Under the pieces are notes generated by a model that searched no databases, was not told the origin of the DNA, and saw nothing but the letters and a program-made list of their open reading frames with translations. The translations under genes were made by a program, and so were the position numbers. A stretch of 64,000 nt of DNA from Rippkaea orientalis PCC 8801 (GTDB taxonomy: Bacteria; Cyanobacteriota; Cyanobacteriia; Cyanobacteriales; Microcystaceae): NCBI RefSeq assembly GCF_000021805.1, contig NC_011726.1, positions 1,736,001 through 1,800,000 on the forward strand, given 5' to 3'. Shown here in pieces: positions 27,818 through 37,920 of this stretch; the stretch's first letter is position 1; each line of letters starts with the position of its first letter.

Positions 27818-28645
27818 ATGACAACTGACTCTCTAATTCCCGTCGTCGTTAATGGGGCAGCCGGTAAAATGGGGCGTGAGGTAGTTAAAGCTGTCGCCCA
27901 AGCTGAGGATATGATGTTAGTAGGGGCAGTGGATTATAACCCTAACTATCGCGGACAGGATGTGGGAGAAGTGGCGGGATGTGGGGCGTTAGAAGTGCCG
28001 ATTGTGGATGATTTACAGAGTATTTTAGTGTTAGCAACTCAGGAAAAAATACAAGGGGTAATGGTAGATTTTACCCATCCTGATAGTGTGTATGAAAATG
28101 TTCGTAGTGCGATCGCCTATGGGGTGCGTCCAGTCGTCGGGACGACGGGGTTAACGGAGGAACAATTAAAGGATCTCGCAGACTTTGCCGATAAAGCCAG
28201 TACGGGCTGTTTAGTGATCCCCAATTTTTCGATTGGCATGGTATTATTACAACAGGCTGCGGTACAAGCGTCGCAATATTTTGATCATGTAGAAATTATT
28301 GAATTGCATCACAATCAAAAAGCCGATGCACCCAGTGGAACAGCCATTAAAACCGCGCAAATGTTATCAGGATTAGGGAAAACTTATAACCCTCCCATGG
28401 TGAAAGAAACCGAAACGATTGCCGGAGCAAAAGGGGCTTTAGTCGATGATAATATTAGAATCCATAGTGTGCGTTTACCAGGATTAATTGCTCACCAAGA
28501 GGTGATTTTTGGAGCAAAGGGTGAGATTTATACCTTACGTCATGATACCAGCGATCGCTCTTGTTATATGGCGGGTGTTCTCCTTTCTATTCGCAAAGTG
28601 ACTCAATTACAATCTTTGGTTTATGGGTTAGAAAAAATCCTCTAA
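27818..28645 (+). CDS. dapB: 4-hydroxy-tetrahydrodipicolinate reductase
   Basis: DapB reduces the dihydrodipicolinate precursor in lysine and diaminopimelate synthesis using NAD(P)H. The 275-residue protein has the Rossmann motif [13 protein letters not shown] (residues 11-23), [10 protein letters not shown] near 109, [14 protein letters not shown] near 145 and the signature [15 protein letters not shown] near 166-180. Length is typical. It is convergent with the DUF938 methyltransferase, with a shared stem-loop between them. Confidence 0.96.
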   Translation: MTTDSLIPVVVNGAAGKMGREVVKAVAQAEDMMLVGAVDYNPNYRGQDVGEVAGCGALEVPIVDDLQSILVLATQEKIQGVMVDFTHPDSVYENVRSAIAYGVRPVVGTTGLTEEQLKDLADFADKASTGCLVIPNFSIGMVLLQQAAVQASQYFDHVEIIELHHNQKADAPSGTAIKTAQMLSGLGKTYNPPMVKETETIAGAKGALVDDNIRIHSVRLPGLIAHQEVIFGAKGEIYTLRHDTSDRSCYMAGVLLSIRKVTQLQSLVYGLEKIL

Positions 28646-28658
28646 TTCCTTAGATTTT

Positions 28659-28679
28659 GGATGCGTTGGGAACGCATCC
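28659..28679. terminator. Bidirectional stem-loop between dapB and DUF938 gene
   Basis: Arms ggatgcgtt and aacgcatcc flank a GGG loop, 14 bp after the dapB stop and 6 bp from the stop of the convergent gene. Partial outer complementarity (ctaattc...gaattag) extends the stem. Confidence 0.6.
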
Positions 28680-28684
28680 TAGAA

Positions 28685-29317
28685 TTAGGAAACTTTTTGA
28701 AAAATAACTGATAAATTATTAGCTGGCATAGCAACTGTTTTAAGCAATTTAAAGCTTTGTTTTTCGGCAATTTCAACGACAGATTCTAGATCACGAACTC
28801 CCCAATATTGATTTTGACTCCGAAGAGATTGATCAAAACTTTCATTACTAGGAGAGGTATGTTTTCCCTCTCGTTTGTAAGGTCCATAAAGATAAAGAAT
28901 GCCTTCTAATGGTAAGAGATTTGAGGCTCCTTGAATTAATCCTAAACAAGCTTCCCAAGGACTAATATGAATCATATTGATATTAACAATGGTTGTTATT
29001 TCTAAGTCTTTTAAGGGTTCAAACCAATTGGAATTTAAGACATTAATATTATAGGGATGACATAAATTAGGTGAGGGAGAAAACTGTTGCCATGCTTCAA
29101 TACTTTTTCGTCTTATTTCATCAGGTTCGGACGGTATCCATTGACGATCTTTGAGTTTTGGTGCAAAGTAAACGGCGTGTTCTCCTGTTCCACTCGCTAC
29201 TTCTAAAATATTCCCTTTGGGGGGTAAAACAGTGACTAAAACATTAAAAATCGGATCGCGGTTTCGTTCTGTTGCTGGAGCATATTGTTTTACGTCATTT
29301 TCGGGATTGATCATCAT
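28685..29317 (-). CDS. DUF938 family SAM-dependent methyltransferase-like protein
   Basis: The 210-residue protein belongs to the DUF938 family, whose substrate is unknown. The SAM-binding motif I is NILEVASGTGEHAVYFAP near residues 37-54; the family signature AERNRDPIF occurs near residue 17, and NINMIHISPWEACLGL near residue 112 matches the usual motif IV region. Length is normal. There is no operon context: it is convergent with dapB and the PEP-CTERM gene lies 200 bp downstream of its start in minus orientation. Confidence 0.88.
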   Translation of the reverse strand: MMINPENDVKQYAPATERNRDPIFNVLVTVLPPKGNILEVASGTGEHAVYFAPKLKDRQWIPSEPDEIRRKSIEAWQQFSPSPNLCHPYNINVLNSNWFEPLKDLEITTIVNINMIHISPWEACLGLIQGASNLLPLEGILYLYGPYKREGKHTSPSNESFDQSLRSQNQYWGVRDLESVVEIAEKQSFKLLKTVAMPANNLSVIFQKVS

Positions 29318-29527
29318 ATTGTAAGGGTTAAAAGCAGTGATATTAAATTATTGTTAATTCCCCTAATATTTGTAGAAATAATTTATGAGTTATCTCTACT
29401 TTTGGGATTACTGACTATAGCCTATTATAACCAAATTTGGTATCATAAACTATGTAGCAATATAGCATAAGACAACCCATTAATCAATGGATTGTCTCAA
29501 GAATTTTAAAAATTGTGTTAGGAAACT

Positions 29528-30046
29528 TTAGGATAATTTACGCTTAAAAAACATTCCAAATCCCATAGCAGCAAGAGAACCTAAAATGGTTAATGGTTCA
29601 GGAACAACTCCATAACTAAGACTGCCAAATCCTGCATTACCCATATTAGGATCATAAGCAAAATAAGCTCCATCACTATCAAACAATCCAGGGATAAAAG
29701 AAAAAGAAAGGTTGGAATTAATTACCGTGTAGGATAATCCTAAAAACTGTCCATCAGAGAAATCAATGGTAGGAGTTACCGCAGCATCTAATTGAGTAAA
29801 AGTTGACCCCAAAAAGTTAAAAGTTACCTCAGATACTGCTAATGCTTCTTCTCCTGATCCCATTAAGTTAGCGTCATCAAAACTCAATGATCCCGTGTAA
29901 CTTTCATTAATTAAAGAACCAGAATCTATGACTCCTGAGAAGGAATAGGTTATCTCTGCTGCTTGGACTGAAGTCATCGGAAGCACAGAGAAAGTAAGCG
30001 CGATCGCAGTTGTCGAAAGGGTTAATTTTTCTAAGAGATAAATCAT
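29528..30046 (-). CDS. PEP-CTERM domain exported protein
   Basis: The start MIYLLEKLTLSTTAIALTF gives 172 residues and places a normal signal peptide at the N-terminus (cleavage near VQAAE); a longer frame to 30121 would bury it. The C-terminus VVPEPLTILGSLAAMGFGMFFKRKL is a PEP-CTERM sorting tail: Pro-Glu-Pro, hydrophobic helix, basic end. In between is a beta-rich domain (ITYSFSGVIDSGSLINESYTG) found in many cyanobacterial PEP-CTERM proteins of unknown function. It lies directly downstream of the large nuclease gene with 86 bp between, so co-expression is possible. Confidence 0.88.
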   Translation of the reverse strand: MIYLLEKLTLSTTAIALTFSVLPMTSVQAAEITYSFSGVIDSGSLINESYTGSLSFDDANLMGSGEEALAVSEVTFNFLGSTFTQLDAAVTPTIDFSDGQFLGLSYTVINSNLSFSFIPGLFDSDGAYFAYDPNMGNAGFGSLSYGVVPEPLTILGSLAAMGFGMFFKRKLS

Positions 30047-30132
30047 GGTTTTTGCGTGTTTATGAGGGTTAATTCTGTTTGGTGAAAGTAGAGATATAGA
30101 AAACACTATATCTCTATTCAATTGTCAATAGG

Positions 30133-33100
30133 TTAAATCACAAAATTATCGAGATTATTCAAAGCAGCAACGCTAACATTTTGAACATAGATAAAGTCAC
30201 GGGATAGTCCTGTTCCATTATTCCCATCTGCATCTAATTTAAGGATGGTATGAACTCCCTTACTGGAGAACTTAATATAGCCATCGCTGATAGGATTAGA
30301 GCCACTATATCCAACACTATCTAATAGTTCAGTCAAGACAAATTTGTCACTTCCGACCATAAAGTCTTTGATAATATCAACCCCATCGGTGACACTATTA
30401 TAGACAATGCGATCGCTACCTCCACCTGTTGTAATGGTATCTTTTCCTTGAAGTCCGGTAATCAATTCATTGCTATTAGTTCCCGTTAAAATGTCTGCTC
30501 CGACTGTGCCATTAAGATAGGAAAAGTTACCTAAATTTAAGCCAATAATAACAGGGTCGTGGTCGGAAGTTCGATAAGGATCAACACTATACAAACTAGG
30601 AGGATTAAATTCCTCATTGTAATCAAAAACGTTGGGTTCATCAGCGTTAATATGCCATTCAGCAACCCCGGTTACTTGGGAGGTTAAACTACTATTAGAT
30701 AAGGCATGATCTAAGTAACCAAATTGTCCATCAAAAACGTAAGAATAGGCATCTGCTCCACTAAATTGTTCAATTAAATTCGTGTATCCTGCGTTTTTAA
30801 TAGCAGTGATGGGATCTTCCATTGCATAGGAATTAAGATCCCCGATAATGAGATAGTCACTATCCCCACTATTAGTCGGATCTGTTGCTAACCAATTGAC
30901 CAAAGCATTAGCAGCATCTGTCCGAGTTGCATTCCAGAAACCCTGTCCATCCCCTTGATCATAGTTGGGATCATTGGTATTTGTTAAACCTGACGTTCCT
31001 TTGGATTTAAAATGATTAACAGCAACGGTAACTTTTTCCCCTGTATCAATCTGTTGAAACGTTTGAGCTAAGACAGGACGGTTAAGATTGTCTTGGAAAG
31101 TTGGATCAACGGAACTGTCAAGAATGGCATAATTTCCAACCGGATTAACAGCACTGGTTTTGTAGATTAAACCGACTTTAATAGCATCGGTTCCAATAGT
31201 TCCTGTAGCAATATAATCATAAGTTCCTGGTGCGGTTTCTGAATTTAATACGTTAACTAAATTACTAATGGCAATATCACCATTATTTTCCAATTCAACT
31301 AATCCAAAAATATCCGCATCAATTCCAAGTAATGCTGTAACTAATTTATCTTGCTGACGTTGAAATTCACTACTACTATCAGCACCCCTTGCATCATTAG
31401 ACGCATCATCAATAGTTGTGAAGTAATTCAAGACGTTGAAATTGGCTACTTTAAGAGAACCTCCGACATCTGGGGGAGTAATCGGACGTTCATTAACTGC
31501 CTGAAAATCAACTCCTGTATTAGTTTGAACCCGATACTCTCCAAAGCGTTGATCTAATACTCCTGTTAAATTAGTAACAGTATCTCCTCCTCGTAAAAGA
31601 TTAGTAGAACTGAGGGGTTCCCCATTACGACCAAACAGAATAGGATCAACATTTTGTCGATTACTGCCATCATCTAAAACAATGCGTCTGAGATCATTTT
31701 CTGCTTGTAACGCATTCGCTGATGCACCAGGAGTCGTCACATTAGTCGGTTGTTGTAAGCGTCCATCTGTTGAAAGAACAACTTCTCCAAAGCGTCCTAA
31801 TTGGAAATACTCAGTTAAGGTTAATGTTTCGCTAAAATTAACCCGCATTCCTTCGTAGTTTTCTAATCCTAAATCTGAACTATTGGCTGCTTTTAAGTCA
31901 TCAATAATCACTTCACCAGGGAGAATATTACCCGTCGAGACAACAGTAACATTAGTAATATTAGAAAGTTCTGTTAGGAAAGTTCCGCTACTATTAAACT
32001 CCGTAACTGTACCCGTAACTTTAACCTTATCTCCTACACTAACATCGACCGCAGGAAGACTACCATCAAAAATGAATAGTGCCTCAGAAGTTAAGACATT
32101 TCCATCACTATCGGTATCTTCTTCTTGTAGGTAAAATCCACTGAGTCCACTACTTCCTTGAAAATCTCCGATAACAATCGCTTCAACGGTAACAATTTGT
32201 CCTGTTAAAGTACTTTGTAACCCTGTTCCTTGGATGGTGTGAATTTTAGTAATTTCTTCAGAAGGAGGAGGAGGAGTTATATCAGGAGTGGTTAATTGAG
32301 TTACTTGAACGTTATCAATTCCATATTCATCCCGACTACCACTTCCACCGACATCATTGCCAATCCATTTAAGGTAAAATAATTGATCAGGAGCAATAGT
32401 TAATCCGCTTAAAGTAGCTGATTTTGTTTCACTTTGCCAACCGTTACTATCTGCTGCTTGAGGAGTCGTGAAATCAAGGGAAGTCACGGGAATAAAATTA
32501 ACTCCATCATAAGAATAAGCGAAGTTAAGAGAATTAGATCTACCTTGATCATTGCGATACCAAATATCGTAGCTAATATCAACCTCAGTGATATTAGAAT
32601 TGGTTCCATTTTGTAGTTTTAAAATGATTTCACCGGAAGTAAAATCATCTCCTGTTGGTTGTATTCCTAAAATGGAATTTTCTGACTCAACCGTGAACCC
32701 ATAAACACCCCCAGTAGTGACTCCACCATTAGAAGTTCCCCTCGCAAAATCTCCTGATGTTTGAGTTCCCCCAAAGTTCAAAGTTCCATCCGAAAATCCA
32801 GTGACTATCCAAACATCGGAATCTAATTGTCCACTGCTAGGAGTTGCAGTAAAACCCCCTCCCGTAAAGGTATTAAAATCTTCCACAAAAGTAGGAGAAT
32901 TTCCTCCATTTCCTCCTCCCGTTGTATCCCCAGTAAACAGAATGTTATCAACAAAAATATTTTCATCTCCTGCATTGGTATCAACGCTAATGGTTAGGGT
33001 AATATTTTCTCCTAAACCACTGGCAATTAAGCTATCTAAATCTAAACTAAAGGTTTTCCAGTTAGCGGTTCCATTATCCGCAGAAGCATTCGCTTCTAAT

Positions 33101-33579
33101 TGAGGTTCTCCAAAGTTTAATACTGTTTGGGTATTGGTTCCATCGCTAACCGTAACCTGAAAAGAATCATCGCTTTCATAACTCGTATTAGCAATCCAAT
33201 AATTAAAGGTTAAAAACCGATTAGTATAGTTACTTAAATTAAGCGTTGCAAAGGTTAAATCTAAACGTCCATCCCCATCATTAAACTCAAAATTATGCTC
33301 AATTCCTGATGCTACTGCTGTCCCGTCTGCTGCAACATTGGGTGCATTAGTCCCTGTAAAAGAATTGACACCAATATTATCCCCTGATTCAGTTCCTTCC
33401 TTGGGACCTAAAACATTACTACGGGTACTAAACCAAAAGGTTTCAAAGGTTAGTCCGTTGTTACTATTGTTATTAAAAGAACCGAGATTGGTTAACGCAC
33501 TTCCTGATGATAACAAATCACTGGTAAAGGTATACTGATCTGAAAGTAGATTAAAGTTTTGTTGTGCAATAGTAGCCAT
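30133..33579 (-). CDS. ExeM/NucH-type extracellular nuclease with RTX tail
   Basis: I start at MATIAQQNF (1148 residues) because GGAG stands five bases upstream; the frame runs on to 33636. Residues 1-440 hold beta-sandwich, lectin-like repeats; about 455-560 an OB-fold nucleic-acid-binding part (IHTIQGTGLQSTLTGQIV); about 705-1005 an endonuclease/exonuclease/phosphatase domain with LKVANFNVLNYF, VELENNGD, VNHFKSKG, IGDLNSY and the final YRTSDHDPVI. Near 1020-1060 is an RTX segment (VGADILTGTNSNELITG, GGGSDRIVY). No Sec signal is visible, so type I secretion via the RTX tail is likely. Such nucleases release phosphate from external DNA; a Pho-box-like repeat lies upstream. Confidence 0.9.
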   Translation of the reverse strand: MATIAQQNFNLLSDQYTFTSDLLSSGSALTNLGSFNNNSNNGLTFETFWFSTRSNVLGPKEGTESGDNIGVNSFTGTNAPNVAADGTAVASGIEHNFEFNDGDGRLDLTFATLNLSNYTNRFLTFNYWIANTSYESDDSFQVTVSDGTNTQTVLNFGEPQLEANASADNGTANWKTFSLDLDSLIASGLGENITLTISVDTNAGDENIFVDNILFTGDTTGGGNGGNSPTFVEDFNTFTGGGFTATPSSGQLDSDVWIVTGFSDGTLNFGGTQTSGDFARGTSNGGVTTGGVYGFTVESENSILGIQPTGDDFTSGEIILKLQNGTNSNITEVDISYDIWYRNDQGRSNSLNFAYSYDGVNFIPVTSLDFTTPQAADSNGWQSETKSATLSGLTIAPDQLFYLKWIGNDVGGSGSRDEYGIDNVQVTQLTTPDITPPPPSEEITKIHTIQGTGLQSTLTGQIVTVEAIVIGDFQGSSGLSGFYLQEEDTDSDGNVLTSEALFIFDGSLPAVDVSVGDKVKVTGTVTEFNSSGTFLTELSNITNVTVVSTGNILPGEVIIDDLKAANSSDLGLENYEGMRVNFSETLTLTEYFQLGRFGEVVLSTDGRLQQPTNVTTPGASANALQAENDLRRIVLDDGSNRQNVDPILFGRNGEPLSSTNLLRGGDTVTNLTGVLDQRFGEYRVQTNTGVDFQAVNERPITPPDVGGSLKVANFNVLNYFTTIDDASNDARGADSSSEFQRQQDKLVTALLGIDADIFGLVELENNGDIAISNLVNVLNSETAPGTYDYIATGTIGTDAIKVGLIYKTSAVNPVGNYAILDSSVDPTFQDNLNRPVLAQTFQQIDTGEKVTVAVNHFKSKGTSGLTNTNDPNYDQGDGQGFWNATRTDAANALVNWLATDPTNSGDSDYLIIGDLNSYAMEDPITAIKNAGYTNLIEQFSGADAYSYVFDGQFGYLDHALSNSSLTSQVTGVAEWHINADEPNVFDYNEEFNPPSLYSVDPYRTSDHDPVIIGLNLGNFSYLNGTVGADILTGTNSNELITGLQGKDTITTGGGSDRIVYNSVTDGVDIIKDFMVGSDKFVLTELLDSVGYSGSNPISDGYIKFSSKGVHTILKLDADGNNGTGLSRDFIYVQNVSVAALNNLDNFVI

Positions 33580-34052
33580 TTGAACTCCGCAAAATTCTCT
33601 AATGTAAACGTTCGTTTTCAATTGATTACAAAGCAAGGTAATTGAGGTTTTCTTCTATACATTCACAAGCTAACAATGTTAGACTTTTGTATATTTTTTT
33701 AGTCTCATTCACTCAATCTAAAGTTAAATTCAAGCAATTATCTAATGAAGATTAGCATAGAAAAAAATCTTATAGGTTAAATTTTGTCCAAGATTTATTT
33801 AACCTAAATTTAAGTGAAGTTTAATAAATATATTTTTCTTGCTAAAAATAGACGTATAAGTATCAATTCAAACTACAAGAAAAGCATATTGTACTAATTA
33901 ATAGTAAACCGATTTAAGAGACTATTTGTAAAGTAACTATTAAGATAATTATAGTGTTGTAGCGTGGCAAAGTTTTCTACTTTAGGAGTAGTCCAGATAA
34001 ATCTCTGATTTGCTCACCCTAACGTCTTAAGATTTTGTTGATAAACAGTCTC
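33580..34052. other. 473-bp intergenic region upstream of the nuclease
   Basis: This very AT-rich spacer contains the Pho-box-like triplet at 33798-33827. Near 33963-34021 is a loose inverted pair (gtggcaaag / atttgctcaccct) resembling the hairpin at 11954-12018. No ORF is convincing. Confidence 0.5.
33798..33827. promoter_or_regulatory. Pho-box-like triple repeat upstream of the secreted nuclease
   Basis: TTTAACCT (33798-33805), TTTAAGTG (33809-33816) and TTTAATAA (33820-33827) are spaced by three bases, giving TTAA cores at exactly 11-bp intervals. This fits the described cyanobacterial Pho-box architecture, although only the first unit is a full match. It is about 220 bp upstream of the nuclease start. 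Confidence 0.45.
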
Positions 34053-34412
34053 TCAGGATTTTGAATTAGTATTGTTTTGTCCATTAACTTTCATCCGTTT
34101 GAGATGTTCTTGTCCCCAGTCACACAGGGGTTTTAAGATAGGAATCAAGGTTCTGCCATAGTCCGTAAATCCATACTGAACTTTTGGCGGCATTTCTGAA
34201 AGCGTTTCACGATAGATAATTCCATCGGTTTCTAATTCTCTTAGTTGTTGAATTAGCATTTTTTCGCTGATCTCAGGAATTAATCGCTTTAGTTCACCGT
34301 ATCGCTTAGCTGTATCCTTAAGATGCCACAAAATTAATAGTTTCCATTTGCCACCCAAGACTTTTAGGGTTGCTTGCACAAAGGCTGTACTATCAGTTTG
34401 TTCCAATTGCAT
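34053..34412 (-). CDS. HxlR-family (DUF24) transcriptional regulator
   Basis: HxlR-type winged-helix regulators often sense electrophiles, quinones or aldehydes. The 119-residue protein has the family core: VLGGKWKLLILWHL near residues 18-31, RYGELKRLIPEISEKMLIQQLRELETDGIIYRE (recognition helix), and VQYGFTDYGRTLIPIL. It lacks the N-terminal cysteine used by YodB/HypR thiol sensors; the only Cys is near residue 98 (PLCDWG). It is divergent from two ABM monooxygenase-like genes. A palindromic operator-like site lies 29 bp before its start. Confidence 0.93.
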   Translation of the reverse strand: MQLEQTDSTAFVQATLKVLGGKWKLLILWHLKDTAKRYGELKRLIPEISEKMLIQQLRELETDGIIYRETLSEMPPKVQYGFTDYGRTLIPILKPLCDWGQEHLKRMKVNGQNNTNSKS

Positions 34413-34440
34413 TAAAATTCTATCTCACTGAACCCACAGA

Positions 34441-34460
34441 TACTTACAAAAAAGTAAGTA
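34441..34460. promoter_or_regulatory. HxlR operator-like inverted repeat and adjoining promoter
   Basis: The sequence tacttac-N6-gtaagta is a perfect 7-bp inverted repeat. HxlR/DUF24 regulators such as YodB bind TACT...AGTA palindromes, so this is a strong candidate site. Just beyond it, TTGTCA (34462-34467) and TATTGT (34485-34490) with 17 bp between could be the promoter of the plus-strand ABM genes, where a bound repressor would block polymerase. Confidence 0.6.
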
Positions 34461-34584
34461 ATTGTCAACGCATCAATAGCAGTATATTGTAATCTATAAA
34501 TTGAGTTTATGTACCTCTATGTGTCATGTCTCCGGCCACAGTTGTTGACCAACTATCAGCCTTTCAAACCCTAACTGTTAGGAA

Positions 34585-35175
34585 ATGATTATGCCGTCTT
34601 CAACTGGAATTGTAGCGATTACTCGTCATGTTAAACCGGGATCTGAAGTCGCCTTTGAAGAAGCGGTAAAGGGTGTCATTCTTGCTGCTAGTACCTTTCC
34701 AGGGTATATCGGTGGTGAGGTTTTATATCCTCAAACCAAACGGGGTGCATGGCAACTGATTTTGCGCTTTGAAACCCCGGTTCATCGGGAACAATGGGAA
34801 AAATCTCCTATTTGCCAGGGATGGATTGCTAGAGCAGATGCACTAACCATCGGTCCTCCAAACGTTGTGCGGGTGAATGGGTTAGAAGCTTGGTTTACCT
34901 TACCAGAAGTTGGCAATACACTCCCTCCCCCTAAATGGAAAACCGCCATTGTTAGCGCGATCGGTATCTATCCAGTCATTTCTGTCGTACCCATGCTGTT
35001 AAAACCGATCACTGGTGGACTACCTCCGTGGTTAGCGACGCTTGTTACTATTGCTATCATTATGCCCTTGATGACTTGGGTAATTATGCCGCAAATCACA
35101 CGATTATTTCAACAGTGGCTGTATCCTTCTCCCCTAAAAAATTCCGTTCACCCATCCTCTCACTCAAAATTATAA
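34585..35175 (+). CDS. Membrane-anchored antibiotic biosynthesis monooxygenase (ABM) domain protein
   Basis: The 196-residue protein has an ABM ferredoxin-like domain at residues 8-95 (GIVAITRHVKPGSEVAFEEAV, FPGYIGGEVL, WQLILRFETPVHREQWEKSP) and then two predicted membrane helices (about 118-138 and 145-170). ABM domains oxidise or sequester quinone-like and other reactive aromatics; which substrate is unknown. It is divergent from the HxlR regulator and the next gene follows 11 bp later, so they probably form a regulated unit. A second in-frame ATG at residue 3 is also possible as start. Confidence 0.85.
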   Translation: MIMPSSTGIVAITRHVKPGSEVAFEEAVKGVILAASTFPGYIGGEVLYPQTKRGAWQLILRFETPVHREQWEKSPICQGWIARADALTIGPPNVVRVNGLEAWFTLPEVGNTLPPPKWKTAIVSAIGIYPVISVVPMLLKPITGGLPPWLATLVTIAIIMPLMTWVIMPQITRLFQQWLYPSPLKNSVHPSSHSKL

Positions 35176-35186
35176 ACAATCAATTC

Positions 35187-35627
35187 ATGGATAACCTACA
35201 ACAAATCAATGGATTTCCTGTTAACTCCATTAGCGTTGGTGAAGGAATTGTTCTCATCAATATCTTTACCCTTGATCCTGAGATAGCTGATCAGTTTGTT
35301 ACGACACAAGTTGCCGAATATAAGCGATTAAAAGGGCAATTTCCTGGCAGCTATACCGCTAATTTACATATTAGCCTCGATCGCACTAGAGCCGCAAACT
35401 ATGCTCATTTTTCATCAGTAGAAGACTATTTTGCTATGCGAAATAGTCCTGAGTTTGCTGATCATTTAAACCGTCTTCAGGGACTGGTGGTTAAAGCTGA
35501 ACCCCAACTCTATCAAGTCGTTTATACGCAACATTTCGATCAGCCAACTTCTGAACAGTCTTTACCCTCTTTACCTGATCCAAAAGTAGCACCAGCATTG
35601 ACGGCACTTGCTGTCAAGGAATTTTGA
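35187..35627 (+). CDS. ABM-fold (dimeric alpha/beta barrel) protein
   Basis: The start MDNLQQINGFPVNS gives 146 residues and begins 11 bp after the preceding stop; the longer frame back to 35028 lies inside the upstream gene. The core INIFTLDPEIADQFVTTQVAEYKRLKGQFPGSYTANLHISLD, followed by AHFSSVEDYFAMRNSPEFADHL, is the pattern of ABM/dimeric alpha-beta-barrel proteins. No membrane segment is present. It is the second gene of the HxlR-divergent unit. The substrate is unknown. Confidence 0.82.
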   Translation: MDNLQQINGFPVNSISVGEGIVLINIFTLDPEIADQFVTTQVAEYKRLKGQFPGSYTANLHISLDRTRAANYAHFSSVEDYFAMRNSPEFADHLNRLQGLVVKAEPQLYQVVYTQHFDQPTSEQSLPSLPDPKVAPALTALAVKEF

Positions 35628-35673
35628 TTTTCTTCTAATATGAGTTCTGCTCAATTATAGACTGTTTACTGTT

Positions 35674-35692
35674 AGGTGGGCATTGCCCACCT
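35674..35692. terminator. 19-bp palindrome between convergent genes
   Basis: aggtgggca-t-tgcccacct is a perfect palindrome between the ABM gene and enolase, which converge. It probably terminates both. Related GTGGGCA(T/A)(T/C)GCCCAC palindromes or halves occur near 17674 and 53130, so it belongs to a dispersed repeat. Confidence 0.55.
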
Positions 35693-35710
35693 GACACCTA
35701 AACACCGAGA

Positions 35711-37006
<1,296 letters not shown>

Positions 37007-37036
37007 TTAAGTCTCTCCAATGATAGAGACATCTGA

Positions 37037-37804
37037 TTATTGGGTAAGATCAATGCCCGTAATACGGCCATTTTCATCAAAAATAAAGAAAATCTTTTGA
37101 TTAGCTTTCTGGAATTGTGCCTCCACAACCACCACATCTACCTTATCAACACTTGACCCCGATCGCACCTCAGTTTCAACAATTTTTTCAAAAGATCCGT
37201 TGCGTTGTTGAATGCTTTCCCAACTGGCTCGAATTTGCTGTGGGAAAAGCTCGGTTTTCAGGAAAGGATGGAGGTAGCCTCGGGCTTGAGCAAAATTGTT
37301 CTGAGCTACGGCATTAACAACAGTTTGGGCAATTTCTTCGACTGATTTTGTTTGAGGGAAGTCGATCCCAACCACTTGCCCTTCTTTGTTAAAGACAACG
37401 ATGAAATCTTCGGTTTTATTGGTAAATTCTGTGTTAATTGACACTAGGTCTGAGTTAACGGTAGAGATAACGCGAGAATCCCCTTGTTTTTTGATGGGTC
37501 CGGTAATGGTAATCAAATCTTGCCAAATTTCTTTCATGTTTTCAACCGTGAGTTCTTGGCTTAAGGCAGGACTCATCAGCTTTCTGGCTTCTTCGTATTT
37601 TTCTTGACTCAACAGGGTGATGACTTCGCTTGCTTTGTTTGCCAAAGCCTCTTTATTAACTTCTGTTGTGGACTGTACGACTTGAACAGCAGGGGGTGGG
37701 GTTAACCGTTGGGCTTTTGCGGGTAATTCTGTGGCTATCGTCAGCACAGCTAACCCTAAAAAGGAAATACTAGACCGTTTTAATAATGATAAAGACTTAT
37801 TCAT
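37037..37804 (-). CDS. Exported DUF3887 domain protein
   Basis: The start MNKSLSLLKRSS (255 residues) follows a GAGGAG Shine-Dalgarno sequence. The N-terminus is a signal peptide (LGLAVLTIATELPAKAQ). Two similar halves follow: residues about 40-130 (EKYEEARKLMSPALSQELT...IVVFNKEGQVVGIDF) and 145-255 (NNFAQARGYLHPFLKTELF...IFFIFDENGRITGIDL), i.e. duplicated DUF3887-type modules. Function is unknown; the fold is NTF2/cystatin-like in related proteins. It ends 33 bp before eno and may be co-transcribed with it. Confidence 0.85.
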   Translation of the reverse strand: MNKSLSLLKRSSISFLGLAVLTIATELPAKAQRLTPPPAVQVVQSTTEVNKEALANKASEVITLLSQEKYEEARKLMSPALSQELTVENMKEIWQDLITITGPIKKQGDSRVISTVNSDLVSINTEFTNKTEDFIVVFNKEGQVVGIDFPQTKSVEEIAQTVVNAVAQNNFAQARGYLHPFLKTELFPQQIRASWESIQQRNGSFEKIVETEVRSGSSVDKVDVVVVEAQFQKANQKIFFIFDENGRITGIDLTQ

Positions 37805-37920
37805 GGACTCCTCAACCATTAAGATGAACTACCTAGTTAGTCTCAATCATCTTGGTTTAGTTCCAATTGCCGATTCAGTCTTTAAATTTCCCTTGGACTA
37901 GGAACCAATATCATTTTGGC

